In this document: in pieces, positions 18,867 to 28,012 of the stretch | How positions within the stretch are numbered: the first letter of the stretch is position 1 | Layout: the number at the start of each line of letters is the position of its first letter | Assembly (NCBI RefSeq): GCF_026226615.1 | Contig: NZ_JAJAPB010000010.1 | Span: forward strand, 32,381-96,380 | DNA from: Geovibrio ferrireducens | Lineage (GTDB): Bacteria; Chrysiogenota; Deferribacteres; Deferribacterales; Geovibrionaceae | Direction: 5' to 3' | Length of the DNA: 64,000 bases | Program-made: the position numbers and the translations under genes | Notes under the pieces: generated by a model | What the model was told of the DNA's origin: nothing | Databases searched by the model: none | The model's input: only the letters and a program-made list of their open reading frames with translations

Positions 18867-20561
18867 TTGCTTGAAAATATTCTCAAAAACGAACGAAGCC
18901 TCTACCTCCTTCAACATAAAGACAACCCGGTTGCATGGCAGCCTTGGAGCGATGCGACTCTCAAGCTGGCTCAGGAGCAGGATAAACCCATAATGGTCAG
19001 CATCGGCTACTCCGCCTGTCACTGGTGTCATGTTATGGAGAAGGAATCATTTGAGGACACGGCGACCGCAGAAGTCATAAATAAATATTTCATCCCCGTT
19101 AAGGTCGACAGAGAAGAATACCCCGACGTTGACAAGCGTTACCAGTTTTATCTCCAGTCCACCGGGGTTAACGGCGGCTGGCCGCTTAACTGCTTCCTTC
19201 TCCCTGACGGAACCCCATTCTACGGCGGAACCTACTACCCGAAGGAGCCCGGTCACGGACTGCCCGCATTTAAGGAGATACTTGAGAAAATAGGTGATCT
19301 TTACCGCACAGACCGCGCCCATGTGAGGCAGACTGCAAAAAACTTCCTCAGTTTTCTGGATGAGTTCAGGGAAGTTAAGTTTGATTTCGAGCATTTTGAA
19401 TCAACGCCCTTAAGCGCATTTGACAACGAATTCTACCGTATTATGGACATGGAAAACGGAGGCTTCGGCGCGGGAGCCCGGTTTCCGCAGATCCCCTCCC
19501 TTCTTTATCTGATGAAGCGTTTCGAAAAAGAAAGAGTCGGCAAATTTCTCACAAAAACGGCGGATATGCTTTGCTCCGGCGGAATATGCGACCATATACA
19601 CGGCGGCTTTTTCAGATACACTGTGGATAAGGAGTGGCGCACGCCGCACTTTGAAAAAATGCTGTATGATAATGCACTTAATACGATTTTTCTCATCCGC
19701 ATGTTTGACAGGACAGATAACATGCTGTACCTGCATACAGCCGGAAAAGCCATAGACTTCATACTGGATGAGTTTAATACGGAGTACGGACTTATCTCCT
19801 CCATGGATGCTGACAGTCTTGATGCAAAAGGCAAGCTTTCAGAAGGGTTTTACCATAAAATATTCAACCGCGACATGGTGCTTCTGAGCGATGAGGACAA
19901 AAAGAAGATGTTTGAGCACATCTTCCCCTATGAGGGTGTTGCGGCTTTCGCCAAGGCGGACTATGAAAGCAGAATCGCCGTGCAGCCGTTTGTCGATAAG
20001 CTGAAAACAGGCGCTGCCTATAAAGAAAAACCGGCGAAGGACAACAAGGTCATCCTCTCCCAGAACGCCCTATTCTGCAAGGCACTGCTGGAATACAGCG
20101 AAACAGCCGGAGATGAATATTACTTTGAGCAGGCTAAAATGCTCCTCGGCAAGCTTGAGCATTTCCTCATTGACGGAACACATCTTAACAGAATCAATTA
20201 CTCTGGGGATATTTTCAATTATGCAACCCTTGAGGACTATGCCTTCACAGCAGACATGTATCTGAAATTTTTTGACATCACTTCTGAAAAAGGATTTCTG
20301 CTGAAAGCCAAGTCTATTCTGGAACAGGCTTTGGATGAGTTTACCTATGACGGGCTTCTTCATCTGGACAGAGCGGGAAAGGTACTCGAAACTTTTGATG
20401 ATTCAATGCCTTCCGCCGTGGGTCTCATTGCGGAGCTTGTGCTTCATAATAAAGAAAAGCTGGGGCTTAACCTGCTCAGTGAAATGGAAAACTTCCTTGC
20501 TGACAGGGCAGTGAAATATCCCACAGCACATTCAACAGTGCTTGGAGCGTTTACCGAATAA
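18867..20561 (+). CDS. DUF255 thioredoxin-fold protein (YyaL/SSP411-like)
   Basis: Protein with an N-terminal thioredoxin-like domain and a C-terminal (alpha/alpha)6 glycosidase-like region, as in YyaL and human SPATA20. Its role is not established. The CHWCH motif is at 51-55 in the typical SACHWCHVMEKESF context. At 564 residues it is shorter than the usual 650-700, the missing part being at the C-terminal side. I chose TTG 18867 because AAAGGTGA ends 5 nt before it; a GTG at 18858 lies inside that ribosome site. It is convergent with the TetR gene. Confidence 0.82.
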   Translation: MLENILKNERSLYLLQHKDNPVAWQPWSDATLKLAQEQDKPIMVSIGYSACHWCHVMEKESFEDTATAEVINKYFIPVKVDREEYPDVDKRYQFYLQSTGVNGGWPLNCFLLPDGTPFYGGTYYPKEPGHGLPAFKEILEKIGDLYRTDRAHVRQTAKNFLSFLDEFREVKFDFEHFESTPLSAFDNEFYRIMDMENGGFGAGARFPQIPSLLYLMKRFEKERVGKFLTKTADMLCSGGICDHIHGGFFRYTVDKEWRTPHFEKMLYDNALNTIFLIRMFDRTDNMLYLHTAGKAIDFILDEFNTEYGLISSMDADSLDAKGKLSEGFYHKIFNRDMVLLSDEDKKKMFEHIFPYEGVAAFAKADYESRIAVQPFVDKLKTGAAYKEKPAKDNKVILSQNALFCKALLEYSETAGDEYYFEQAKMLLGKLEHFLIDGTHLNRINYSGDIFNYATLEDYAFTADMYLKFFDITSEKGFLLKAKSILEQALDEFTYDGLLHLDRAGKVLETFDDSMPSAVGLIAELVLHNKEKLGLNLLSEMENFLADRAVKYPTAHSTVLGAFTE

Positions 20562-20569
20562 ACATATAT

Positions 20570-20596
20570 CCGGCGTGTGTTTTCAGCGCACGCCGG
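20570..20596. terminator. Hairpin between convergent genes
   Basis: CCGGCGTGTG (20570-20579) can pair with CGCACGCCGG (20587-20596), with one G-T pair and a 7-nt loop. It lies right after the DUF255 stop codon and overlaps the last codons of the convergent TetR gene. No T-tract follows, so termination may need Rho or be weak. Confidence 0.45.
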
Positions 20597-21212
20597 AAGT
20601 CTGTCTTACCCCCAGCCTCTGCATAAAAATATCCGCTGTAGCTTCCGCTGCATATCCGGGAGTGTTTTCATTAACCGAATCAAGCTCTGAGAGTTTCTTC
20701 GCACCGGCACAATACAAAAGCTGCGTCCAGAAGACACTCATAAGAAAAGATAACTCTTTTTCTTCGACATCCACTCCCGCTTTTTCAAAAAACTCAGTGA
20801 AATGAAGCTCAGCTTCGCGGAAGCTCTCCAGCAAAAAAGAAAGCTGTGTTTTATCTCTGCTGAAAATAACCTTCGAGATCATGTTTATATATGTTGCGTG
20901 TTTCGGCTTAACTCCTTCGGAAAATATTTCGGAAATAATATCGCTGAAAACCTGCCCGTAGCTGCCTTCCGTCATATTTTCACAATGCTTTCTGAAAATT
21001 TCACCGAAGTTTATTCCGTTTGAAAGAAGATGTTTGATTGTTTCGTGGTGGAGATTTTCCTTTGATGAGAAGTGATACATAACGGTATTCAGCGAAACGC
21101 CTGATTTCTCGGCTATTTCGCGTATCCCCACTGCATCTTTCCCTTTGTCTGCAAACAGAGCCGCGCTGAGCTCAAGAATTTTTAGTTTAGTGTCCTTCTT
21201 TTTTCTAGCCAT
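20583..21212 (-). CDS. TetR-family transcriptional regulator
   Basis: A 209-residue DNA-binding repressor. The N-terminal helix-turn-helix is GIREIAEKSGVSLNTVMYHF (about 29-48), and the C-terminal ligand domain resembles the CerR/DUF1956 type. ATG 21212 (MARKKK) is chosen because a basic tail normally precedes the helix-turn-helix and GAGGGGGA lies upstream; the open frame before it is non-conserved. No efflux pump or other target gene is adjacent, so the ligand and regulon are unknown. Confidence 0.85.
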   Translation of the reverse strand: MARKKKDTKLKILELSAALFADKGKDAVGIREIAEKSGVSLNTVMYHFSSKENLHHETIKHLLSNGINFGEIFRKHCENMTEGSYGQVFSDIISEIFSEGVKPKHATYINMISKVIFSRDKTQLSFLLESFREAELHFTEFFEKAGVDVEEKELSFLMSVFWTQLLYCAGAKKLSELDSVNENTPGYAAEATADIFMQRLGVRQTSGVR

Positions 21213-21486
21213 AATATAGAGTTCCCCCTCAAATGCATAATAACTTTTCGGACTTACGTGAAAAACAAGTAAAATGGCGGGAAGCAAGCAATTTTATACC
21301 AAGTTTTATGTATTTTTAATATGGCAAAAAACCAAAACTCAGGCAAGGTGAAATTGATCTCAATAGATTTCTTTTTACATTTCTTAACATTGGGCGCAAC
21401 TGTAAGGTTCAAAATAAAACTGCAGTCTTCTGCGAACTCCGGCGCACATGAAAACAGTTCAGTTATATGTATCTATTTAATAAATA

Positions 21487-22080
21487 TTATAAAAGTCCTG
21501 ACTTGCAGGCATACGTCACAAGAGAGGCGGAGTTGGATAAATTTAATTTCTGAAGCATTTTATTTCTGTGGGTGTCCACTGTGTTTTTGCTGATGAACAG
21601 TTCCTCTGCAATTTCCCTGCTGGTTTTTCCTGCGGCTATCAGCTTTAATACCTCGCATTCTCTCAGTGTCAGGTTTCCGGTGTTACAGGAAGCACCTCCG
21701 TTATTTTTTGTTCTCAGTATTCTTTCCAGATTATTGCGTGTTCTTTCGGTATCATCCTCAATAAAAAGAAGGTCGCTGACATTGTATTTCTGAACAAAAT
21801 AGCTCAGAAGCGGGTTATCCTCTGAGACTATGAAAATAAATCTGGCAGTTAAAAATGTTTCTTTGACCATTGCGACAAAATCATCTGTCGTTCCTCTGGA
21901 AAAAATATCAATAATCACAATTTCAGGGGTTATTTCCTTAATTGAAATCTGCACCTTTGTGCTAATCGACTCAGATGCAAGGCAATTTAAGCCTAAATCA
22001 ACTGCCATAGCCGCAATAGTTTCCCTATAGACGGTATTGGCACTGAATATTATAAAATTTTTCATACCCCACCAAAACAT
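21487..22080 (-). CDS. LuxR-family response regulator with atypical receiver
   Basis: A 197-residue protein of NarL/FixJ layout. A receiver-like domain (about 1-120) is followed by a clear GerE/LuxR helix-turn-helix (about 137-190, LTLRECEVLKLIAAG and SKNTVDTHRNKM). The receiver lacks the usual pair of acidic residues after strand 1 (the segment reads FIIFSANTVYR), while an aspartate is kept after strand 3 (IVIIDIF). It may therefore act without phosphorylation or be controlled differently. ATG 22065 is a possible later start. No histidine kinase lies nearby. Confidence 0.8.
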   Translation of the reverse strand: MFWWGMKNFIIFSANTVYRETIAAMAVDLGLNCLASESISTKVQISIKEITPEIVIIDIFSRGTTDDFVAMVKETFLTARFIFIVSEDNPLLSYFVQKYNVSDLLFIEDDTERTRNNLERILRTKNNGGASCNTGNLTLRECEVLKLIAAGKTSREIAEELFISKNTVDTHRNKMLQKLNLSNSASLVTYACKSGLL

Positions 22081-22318
22081 AAAATGCTTTTCTGCTTAAA
22101 AGATAGATGTATTCAAGATATGTGTAAATCCTCAAAAAACTGTATTTTAACATAATTTGTTAAAAAACAGGCAAAACAGCGTCAGTTTTAGCGCATGGGG
22201 ATGGCAGCAGGCGTAAGAGCCTGAAAAGAAAAGACAAAGATTCTCGCTATGTGAAATAAAATGCTTTTCATCCGGCAAATGGATTCGCTGTCCGGAGAAA
22301 AAGGAGTTAACTTAAAAT

Positions 22319-22996
22319 TTAAACATCATTCATTATATCGTTCATTTCGATCACGCTTGCCAGATTAAAGTCCGCTGAGCGAAGGTCTCTGACTGCAGCA
22401 TCAATTTTACTCTGTTCACCGTTAACCCTGATCACAACATCACGAGTTCCCCCTTCCGTGTTCTTGAGGAAGAAAGTAGCCAGACTGACAATATTCAGCC
22501 CGTGACTGTCGATAATCTTTGTCATTTCAGCCAGTGCTCCTTTTCTGTCTTCCAGAACTATTGCAATCCTTGTGCTCTGGTGGGAGAAGCCCATGGATTC
22601 AACAAATATATCAAAGAGATCAATGGCAGTGATGATACCTGCGAGCTCACCTGCATCGTTTATAACAGGCAGACCGCCGAAACGTTTGTCACGGAGAATA
22701 AGTGCAGCTTTTTCGATGGGAGTTTCGGGATGTACCGTAATAACGTTCACGTTCATCGCATCCTTTACCAACGTTTTGGCAAGAAGCCGCTTAAGTTCGT
22801 AAACATCAAGAGAGCTTGCTCTGGACGGCGAGTACTCTTTTATATCCTTTTCGGTTATGATACCGACAAGCTTATTGTTCTCCACTACGGGAAGGCGCCT
22901 GATGCCGTTCTCTTTCATAACATGTTTGGCATCGAGGATTGTCTCGTCCTGGGAAATAGTAATAACTTCTCTTCTCATCCAGTTTTTAACGAACAT
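22319..22996 (-). CDS. CBS-pair and ACT domain protein (AcuB-like)
   Basis: A 225-residue cytosolic regulatory protein. Two CBS motifs (about 1-60 and 75-135) probably bind an adenosyl nucleotide, and an ACT domain (about 140-215) may bind an amino acid or similar ligand. This layout is that of AcuB, named from Bacillus acetoin use, but no acetoin genes are present here. ATG 22996 follows AGGTAGGTG; a GTG at 23005 falls within that site. It lies 9 bp after the PaaK-like gene and is probably the last gene of the LIV-type transport operon. Confidence 0.8.
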   Translation of the reverse strand: MFVKNWMRREVITISQDETILDAKHVMKENGIRRLPVVENNKLVGIITEKDIKEYSPSRASSLDVYELKRLLAKTLVKDAMNVNVITVHPETPIEKAALILRDKRFGGLPVINDAGELAGIITAIDLFDIFVESMGFSHQSTRIAIVLEDRKGALAEMTKIIDSHGLNIVSLATFFLKNTEGGTRDVVIRVNGEQSKIDAAVRDLRSADFNLASVIEMNDIMNDV

Positions 22997-23005
22997 AAAG
23001 AACAC

Positions 23006-24142
23006 CTACCTGAGTTTAAGCTGTTTTCTGGTATCCCGCACAAGGGTTTCTGAAATAGTATCATCAACTTCGATTTCAGGCAAACGCAATCCGAAAGACC
23101 TGTAAAAAGAAGCGTGTATCAGCTCCGGAACGCCTCCGGAAACGCTCAGCCGCATACTGTCAGCTCCGTCCGGGGTATTATAAATATCAAGTACGCCTGA
23201 AATGCCCTGTTCCGAGCAAAGTTTTTCGAACACCCAGAAATGTATGAAAACGCCTTTGAATTTCACTGATGAGTCCGCTCTGCCGAAAATTCCCGCCAGA
23301 TGGCCGTTTTCGATAAAAGAAAGATCCCCTGTGGCAAGGCGTATGAAAGGCGTGGTTCCGCTCATAAAAGTAACCGTGACCTCGCCCGTTTCACCATCTG
23401 CCGCCGGTTTTCCGTCCGCGTCCAGTATCTCTATGAACAATGCCTCGGTATCCGCCTTCATGCCCCTTGCTCCGGCTGTTTCATAGGCAATAAGCCCTGC
23501 CTCTGCGGTTCCGTAAGCCTGAAAAGCCTTTATGCCGTATGCTGCAAAGAGCACTGCCTTGTCATCCTCGGTAAGCTTCTCCGCCATAAGAAAAGCCTTC
23601 TCAAGCCTCCCCCTGCCTGCCAGTTTTTCAAGGCATTTGAAAAGATAGGTTCTGGTTCCCACAAACGCGTTGGCATCCACGGCAAGAATCGTCTCCGCGC
23701 CCTTGTCGCTGTCCGCGGGGCCGAGAGGATAAACCGCGCAGCCGCACTTCTCGCATGCCTCGTCCACCATGTCACCCGCGGGGCTGCCATGGTATGAGAA
23801 GGTATTGACCGCTACATCCCCGTCCATGAACCCGGCGGCTTCCAGCGCCTTATAAAACCTGTAATGCTCAAACCTCTCACCCTTAACGTTATACACGGGT
23901 CCGGGAGAAGTAAAAATTTTGGAGACATAACCGCCGGAAAGAATGAGCGGCAGAAGTGAACCTCCGCTGTGCATTTCAGAAAGCTTCTGTTTTGTGAGCG
24001 GGTTTATAAACTGAAAGGTTTCGTAATCTTTAACAATGGAGGGTGATATTTCAGAGCGCACAAAAGCATCCTGCACCAGCGGATGGGCGGAGTTTTCCCT
24101 TATAAATGCCAGAACACGCTGAAAATCGCCTAAGAAAGCCAT
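23006..24142 (-). CDS. PaaK-like AMP-forming ligase family protein
   Basis: A 378-residue member of the phenylacetate-CoA ligase branch of the adenylate-forming family, shorter than typical PaaK (about 430). The later motifs AYGTAEAG and TGDLSFIENG are present. The usual SSGTTGxP phosphate loop is replaced by MHSGGSLLPLILSGG, so ATP handling may be altered. It overlaps livF by 13 bp and belongs to the transport operon, where it may activate or sense the imported acid. It could also be a non-catalytic homologue. Confidence 0.72.
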   Translation of the reverse strand: MAFLGDFQRVLAFIRENSAHPLVQDAFVRSEISPSIVKDYETFQFINPLTKQKLSEMHSGGSLLPLILSGGYVSKIFTSPGPVYNVKGERFEHYRFYKALEAAGFMDGDVAVNTFSYHGSPAGDMVDEACEKCGCAVYPLGPADSDKGAETILAVDANAFVGTRTYLFKCLEKLAGRGRLEKAFLMAEKLTEDDKAVLFAAYGIKAFQAYGTAEAGLIAYETAGARGMKADTEALFIEILDADGKPAADGETGEVTVTFMSGTTPFIRLATGDLSFIENGHLAGIFGRADSSVKFKGVFIHFWVFEKLCSEQGISGVLDIYNTPDGADSMRLSVSGGVPELIHASFYRSFGLRLPEIEVDDTISETLVRDTRKQLKLR

Positions 24143-24912
24143 CTCTTTCTTCTCCTGTAGTGTTTTACCTCACGGAAGCTTTTCTTTTCCGAAAGACCGA
24201 GGTAAAACTCCTTAACATCATCATTCGCCTTGAGTTCTTCCGTTGTTCCGTCCAGAACCACACGCCCGTTTTCCATTATGTAGCCGTAATGCGCAGCGGA
24301 AAGAGCCATGTTTGCGTTCTGCTCAACAAGGAGAATGGTAGTGCCCTCCTCCCTGTTCAGGGTGGTTATGATATTGAAAATCTCCTTAACCAGAAGCGGG
24401 GCAAGACCGAGAGAAGGCTCATCCATCAGGATAAGCTTAGGCGCTGCCATTATTGCCCTGCCTATGGCGAGCATCTGCTGCTCTCCTCCGCTCATGTAGC
24501 CCGCAAGCTGGCTCCGTCTGTCCTTAAGGCGGGGAAAGTAGTTGTAGACACGCTCAATCCCAGTGGAGACAGTGTTTCCCGGCCGGGTGTAGGCTCCGGC
24601 GATGAGGTTTTCCTCCACCGTGAGGTCTTTGAAAACCCGCCTGCCCTCCATCACCTGAAAAATGCCCGACTTCACAATATCCGCCGCGTCTTTTTTATCG
24701 ATCCTCTGCCCGTCAAACCAGATTTCCCCATCGGTTATTTCGCCGTCATCAGGGCGCAGAAGACCGCTCACCGCCTTAAGGGTGGTGGTCTTGCCCGCCC
24801 CGTTAGAGCCGAGCAGGGCGGCTATTCTGCCCTGCTCCACTTCAAGGGAAAGTCCTTTCAATACAAGGATAACGTCATTGTAAACAACTTCTATGTTGTT
24901 GATTTTAAGCAT
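24130..24912 (-). CDS. livF: Branched-chain amino acid-type ABC transporter ATPase LivF
   Basis: ATP-binding subunit of a HAAT-family importer. Walker A GSNGAGKT is at 35-42, the signature MSGGEQQ near 140 and Walker B LILMDEP near 160. The 260 residues include about 20 extra C-terminal residues rich in Arg/Lys. The ATG shares one base with the stop of the binding-protein gene. Its partners are LivG, LivH, LivM and the periplasmic binding protein of the same operon. The name follows the family; the substrate may not be an amino acid. Confidence 0.9.
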   Translation of the reverse strand: MLKINNIEVVYNDVILVLKGLSLEVEQGRIAALLGSNGAGKTTTLKAVSGLLRPDDGEITDGEIWFDGQRIDKKDAADIVKSGIFQVMEGRRVFKDLTVEENLIAGAYTRPGNTVSTGIERVYNYFPRLKDRRSQLAGYMSGGEQQMLAIGRAIMAAPKLILMDEPSLGLAPLLVKEIFNIITTLNREEGTTILLVEQNANMALSAAHYGYIMENGRVVLDGTTEELKANDDVKEFYLGLSEKKSFREVKHYRRRKRWLS

Positions 24913-26057
24913 CAGTCCGCCGAAATATAGTCAGTAAACGGCACAAGCTCCCCGCCTTTAACCTGATACAGCTTAAGCGCCCGCACGCCTTTATGGCTCT
25001 GCGGAGTAAACGTAACGGGTGCGGTAAGTCCCATTGTGCTGAAATTTTTCATTGTTTCCAGAGTCTTCTTGATGTTTTCGCCGCTGTAGTTGCCGTTTGC
25101 CATTTTAAGTCCGTTGAGCAGCACATACATTGAGGAGAATCCCTGGATATAGTTAACATCCCTGTATGTAACATTGGGATGATACTTTTTGTTGAGATCG
25201 CGAAGGAATTTGATCCCTTCCACATTTGTATCTGTCCAGAGAGTGAAGGCGTTTGTGCCGATAAACCCTTCTGAATCAGCCCCTGTCATCTCCACAAGCT
25301 TTTTGCCGAATGTCCAGTTAAGCCCGATGAACTTAGTGGGTATGTTCAGTTTTTTAGCATCCTTAAGGATTGTGGATGTGGCCATGTAGGTCTGCTGGAT
25401 GAAGGCGTAGCCGGGGTTTTTCTTGTTCATGTTGAGAAGCTGGCTTGTGGCATCCAAAGCCTTAAGGTCAACCACCTGATTATCAACAAGCTTGATACCC
25501 AGCTCTTTAGCGCTGTTCTCACCGTCGGGGAAGAAGGGTGAACGTCCGAAGCCGGAGTCATTGTAAATAAATGCCACATCAGTGTTCCCGCCCTGCGACT
25601 TGATATATTTGAGAGCCGCACGAACCTGATCTGAGTAAGTAGCGCCGACTATGAAGTTATAGGGGGCGCTTTTCGGGTCAGTTATGTGCTCTGAGTATGA
25701 TGCGGAGAAATAAGGCATCTTGTCCTTTGTAACCATCTTCACGAGGTTTTCCGTGTCGCCCGTTCCCCAGCCGTGGATAGCGACCACGCCTTCACGCATG
25801 AACTTTTTGTATGCGCTGAGCGCGGCGGGAATCTTATAGCCGTAGTCAACATACAGAATTTCAACGGGAGCGCCGTTTATGCCGCCGTTCTCATTGAACC
25901 AGCGCACACAGTCCTTAATCCCTTCGCCGTAGGGTTTGCCCACATCTCCTGTTCCGCCGGACTCATCCACCAGAACGCCGATTTTCACAGGCTTGGCAGC
26001 AAGTGCAGTCCCCGTGAGCAGTGCAAAAACCATTAAAAGTAACGCAAGTTTCTTCAT
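24912..26057 (-). CDS. ABC transporter periplasmic substrate-binding protein (LivK/Peripla_BP_6 family)
   Basis: Periplasmic receptor of the importer. A signal peptide (MKKLALLLMVFALLTGTALA, cleavage before AKPVKIG) precedes a type I periplasmic-binding fold. The 381 residues fit the family. ATG 26057 is chosen over a TTG one codon earlier because GGAGG lies 7 nt before it. The ligand pocket cannot be read from sequence. Two acyl-CoA ligase-family genes in the operon suggest a carboxylic acid ligand rather than leucine. Confidence 0.87.
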   Translation of the reverse strand: MKKLALLLMVFALLTGTALAAKPVKIGVLVDESGGTGDVGKPYGEGIKDCVRWFNENGGINGAPVEILYVDYGYKIPAALSAYKKFMREGVVAIHGWGTGDTENLVKMVTKDKMPYFSASYSEHITDPKSAPYNFIVGATYSDQVRAALKYIKSQGGNTDVAFIYNDSGFGRSPFFPDGENSAKELGIKLVDNQVVDLKALDATSQLLNMNKKNPGYAFIQQTYMATSTILKDAKKLNIPTKFIGLNWTFGKKLVEMTGADSEGFIGTNAFTLWTDTNVEGIKFLRDLNKKYHPNVTYRDVNYIQGFSSMYVLLNGLKMANGNYSGENIKKTLETMKNFSTMGLTAPVTFTPQSHKGVRALKLYQVKGGELVPFTDYISAD

Positions 26058-26076
26058 CAATCTTCCTCCTTACAAA

Positions 26077-27129
26077 TCAGTATGAAAATGGCCAGAGTTT
26101 CCAGTAGGCCTTTATCAGTCTCCATCTTCTCACCATCCCTTCCGGTTCAAACATCAGAAAAAGGATTATCACAAGCCCGAACACGCCTTCCTTGATTGAG
26201 CCGATTATCTGCGTAAGGTTGGGGTAGTAGCCCCCTGCCCAGTCGGAGAAGCTTTGCAGAACCTCAGGAAGAATAACTATGAACACAGCGCCGAAAATGC
26301 TGCCCAGTATGCTGCCCAGACCGCCTATGATGATCATGGAGAGATACTGTATTGAAACGCCGATGGTGAAGTTCTCCGGCGTGATGATTGATGTGTAGTA
26401 TGCCCAGAGGGAACCCGCCACGCCGGCATAAAACGAGCTTATGGCAAAGGATGTCAGCTTATAGCGGAACAGGTTAATACCCATTGCCTCTGCGGCTATG
26501 TAGTTATCCCTTATGGAGAGAAACGCCCTGCCCGCTCTGGTGCGCATCATGTTCACACCAGCAAGTGTCATAATGATGCACAGCACAAGCGCAAGGAAAT
26601 AGAAGGAAAAATCGCTGTCTATCTCATAGCCGAGGAAGCTTGCGTAATCAATGGAAAGCCCGGTAACTCCGCCTGTTATAAACTCAAGCCTGATGAAGCC
26701 GAACTCGATGATAAACTGTGCCGCAAGGGTGGCTATTGAAAGATAAAGCCCCTTGAGCCGCAGAGAGGGGATGCCGAAAAACGCGCCGAAAACTGCTGTG
26801 ATGAGCCCTGCCGCAGGGATGGCGAGGAAAAACGGCAGTCCGTATGTGACAGACAGATACCCCGCCGCATAAGCACCCACACCCATGAACGCACCCTGAC
26901 CAAGGGAGATAAGCCCGGTAAAGCCCGTGAGTATGTTAAGTCCCACAGCGCCTATCACTGCTATGAAGATAAGGTTCATCACATACAGCAGATAATCGCC
27001 GAGGAAGAACGGAACGGCAAAAAGCGCCGTGATGAATGCATATATGAGAAATCTGGAAAGCTTTGTCTGAAAAAGCTCGGCATCCTTTTCATAAGAGGTT
27101 TTGAAGTTTCCGCAGTTGACGTAGCTCAT
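26077..27129 (-). CDS. livM: ABC transporter permease LivM
   Basis: Inner-membrane permease of the HAAT importer, 350 residues with about eight to ten hydrophobic helices. Family landmarks include GLNILTGFTGLISLGQGAFM near the first third and the cytoplasmic EAA-like loop with ISIRDNYIAAEAMGIN-type wording. The start overlaps the livH stop as ATGA. A hydrophilic N-terminus of about 30 residues precedes the first helix. Confidence 0.92.
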   Translation of the reverse strand: MSYVNCGNFKTSYEKDAELFQTKLSRFLIYAFITALFAVPFFLGDYLLYVMNLIFIAVIGAVGLNILTGFTGLISLGQGAFMGVGAYAAGYLSVTYGLPFFLAIPAAGLITAVFGAFFGIPSLRLKGLYLSIATLAAQFIIEFGFIRLEFITGGVTGLSIDYASFLGYEIDSDFSFYFLALVLCIIMTLAGVNMMRTRAGRAFLSIRDNYIAAEAMGINLFRYKLTSFAISSFYAGVAGSLWAYYTSIITPENFTIGVSIQYLSMIIIGGLGSILGSIFGAVFIVILPEVLQSFSDWAGGYYPNLTQIIGSIKEGVFGLVIILFLMFEPEGMVRRWRLIKAYWKLWPFSY

Positions 27130-28010
27130 ACCTTCTCCACCGCCTTGGTTCCGAAAAGACCGTAAGGCTTAATCATAAGCACGGCAATCATCACCACATA
27201 GGGGAAAATCTCCTTCGCTCCGCCGCCGATAAGGGGGTCAATGTAGCCGCCCGCAAGGTTTTCCAGTATGCCGATTATCAGCCCGCCTACAATAGCGCCC
27301 ACTATGCTGTCCAGCCCGCCGAGGATAACCACGGGGAAAACCTTAAGCCCGAAATGGGAGAGAGTGGTGTTTATACCGTTGATATTGCCGAGGAAGATAC
27401 CGCCGACAGCAGAAACAACGGCAGCTATGCCCCATGAAAGAGCGAAGATCCTTTTAACATCTATGCCCATGGAAAGAGCCGCCTGCTGATCGCTTGCGAC
27501 AGCGCGCATAGCCACACCGACCTTTGACTTCTTGAAGAAAATTGAAAACAGTATGAGAAAAACAGCAACCGCAGCAATGGAATAGATATAAACACGGCTG
27601 ATGCTCAGACCGGCTATCAAAAACGGTTCCTGAGAGAACACCTGCGGATATGTGCGGGTGTCAGTTCCCCAGAAAATCTGAACTATAGCCTTCATCACAG
27701 AGGAGAGCCCGATGGTGAGCATTATAATTGAGATTATAGGCTCCCCTATCATTCTGCGCAGAAAGACCTTTTCGATAAAAAAGCCCATAGTGAAGGAGAA
27801 CACGAGGGTTATGAGAAACGATGCCCAGAAGGGGACACTGTAGCTCACTGTAAGATGCAGGCATATATAAGCGCCGACCATCAAGAGCTCGCCCTGAGCG
27901 AAGTTAACAACATCAGTGGCCTTGTATATAAGCGTAAATCCGAGGGCGAGGAGCGCATAAATACTTCCTATCACCGTTCCGGTTATTATAAGCTGAACAA
28001 AAAATTCCAT
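27126..28010 (-). CDS. livH: ABC transporter permease LivH
   Basis: Second permease of the importer, 294 residues with about eight helices. It has the typical GSIYALLALGFTLIYKATDV segment at the N-terminus and AVASDQQAALSMGID in the ATPase-contact loop. It follows the acyl-CoA synthetase gene by 2 bp and precedes livM with a 4-bp overlap. Confidence 0.92.
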   Translation of the reverse strand: MEFFVQLIITGTVIGSIYALLALGFTLIYKATDVVNFAQGELLMVGAYICLHLTVSYSVPFWASFLITLVFSFTMGFFIEKVFLRRMIGEPIISIIMLTIGLSSVMKAIVQIFWGTDTRTYPQVFSQEPFLIAGLSISRVYIYSIAAVAVFLILFSIFFKKSKVGVAMRAVASDQQAALSMGIDVKRIFALSWGIAAVVSAVGGIFLGNINGINTTLSHFGLKVFPVVILGGLDSIVGAIVGGLIIGILENLAGGYIDPLIGGGAKEIFPYVVMIAVLMIKPYGLFGTKAVEKV

Positions 28011-28012
28011 CC

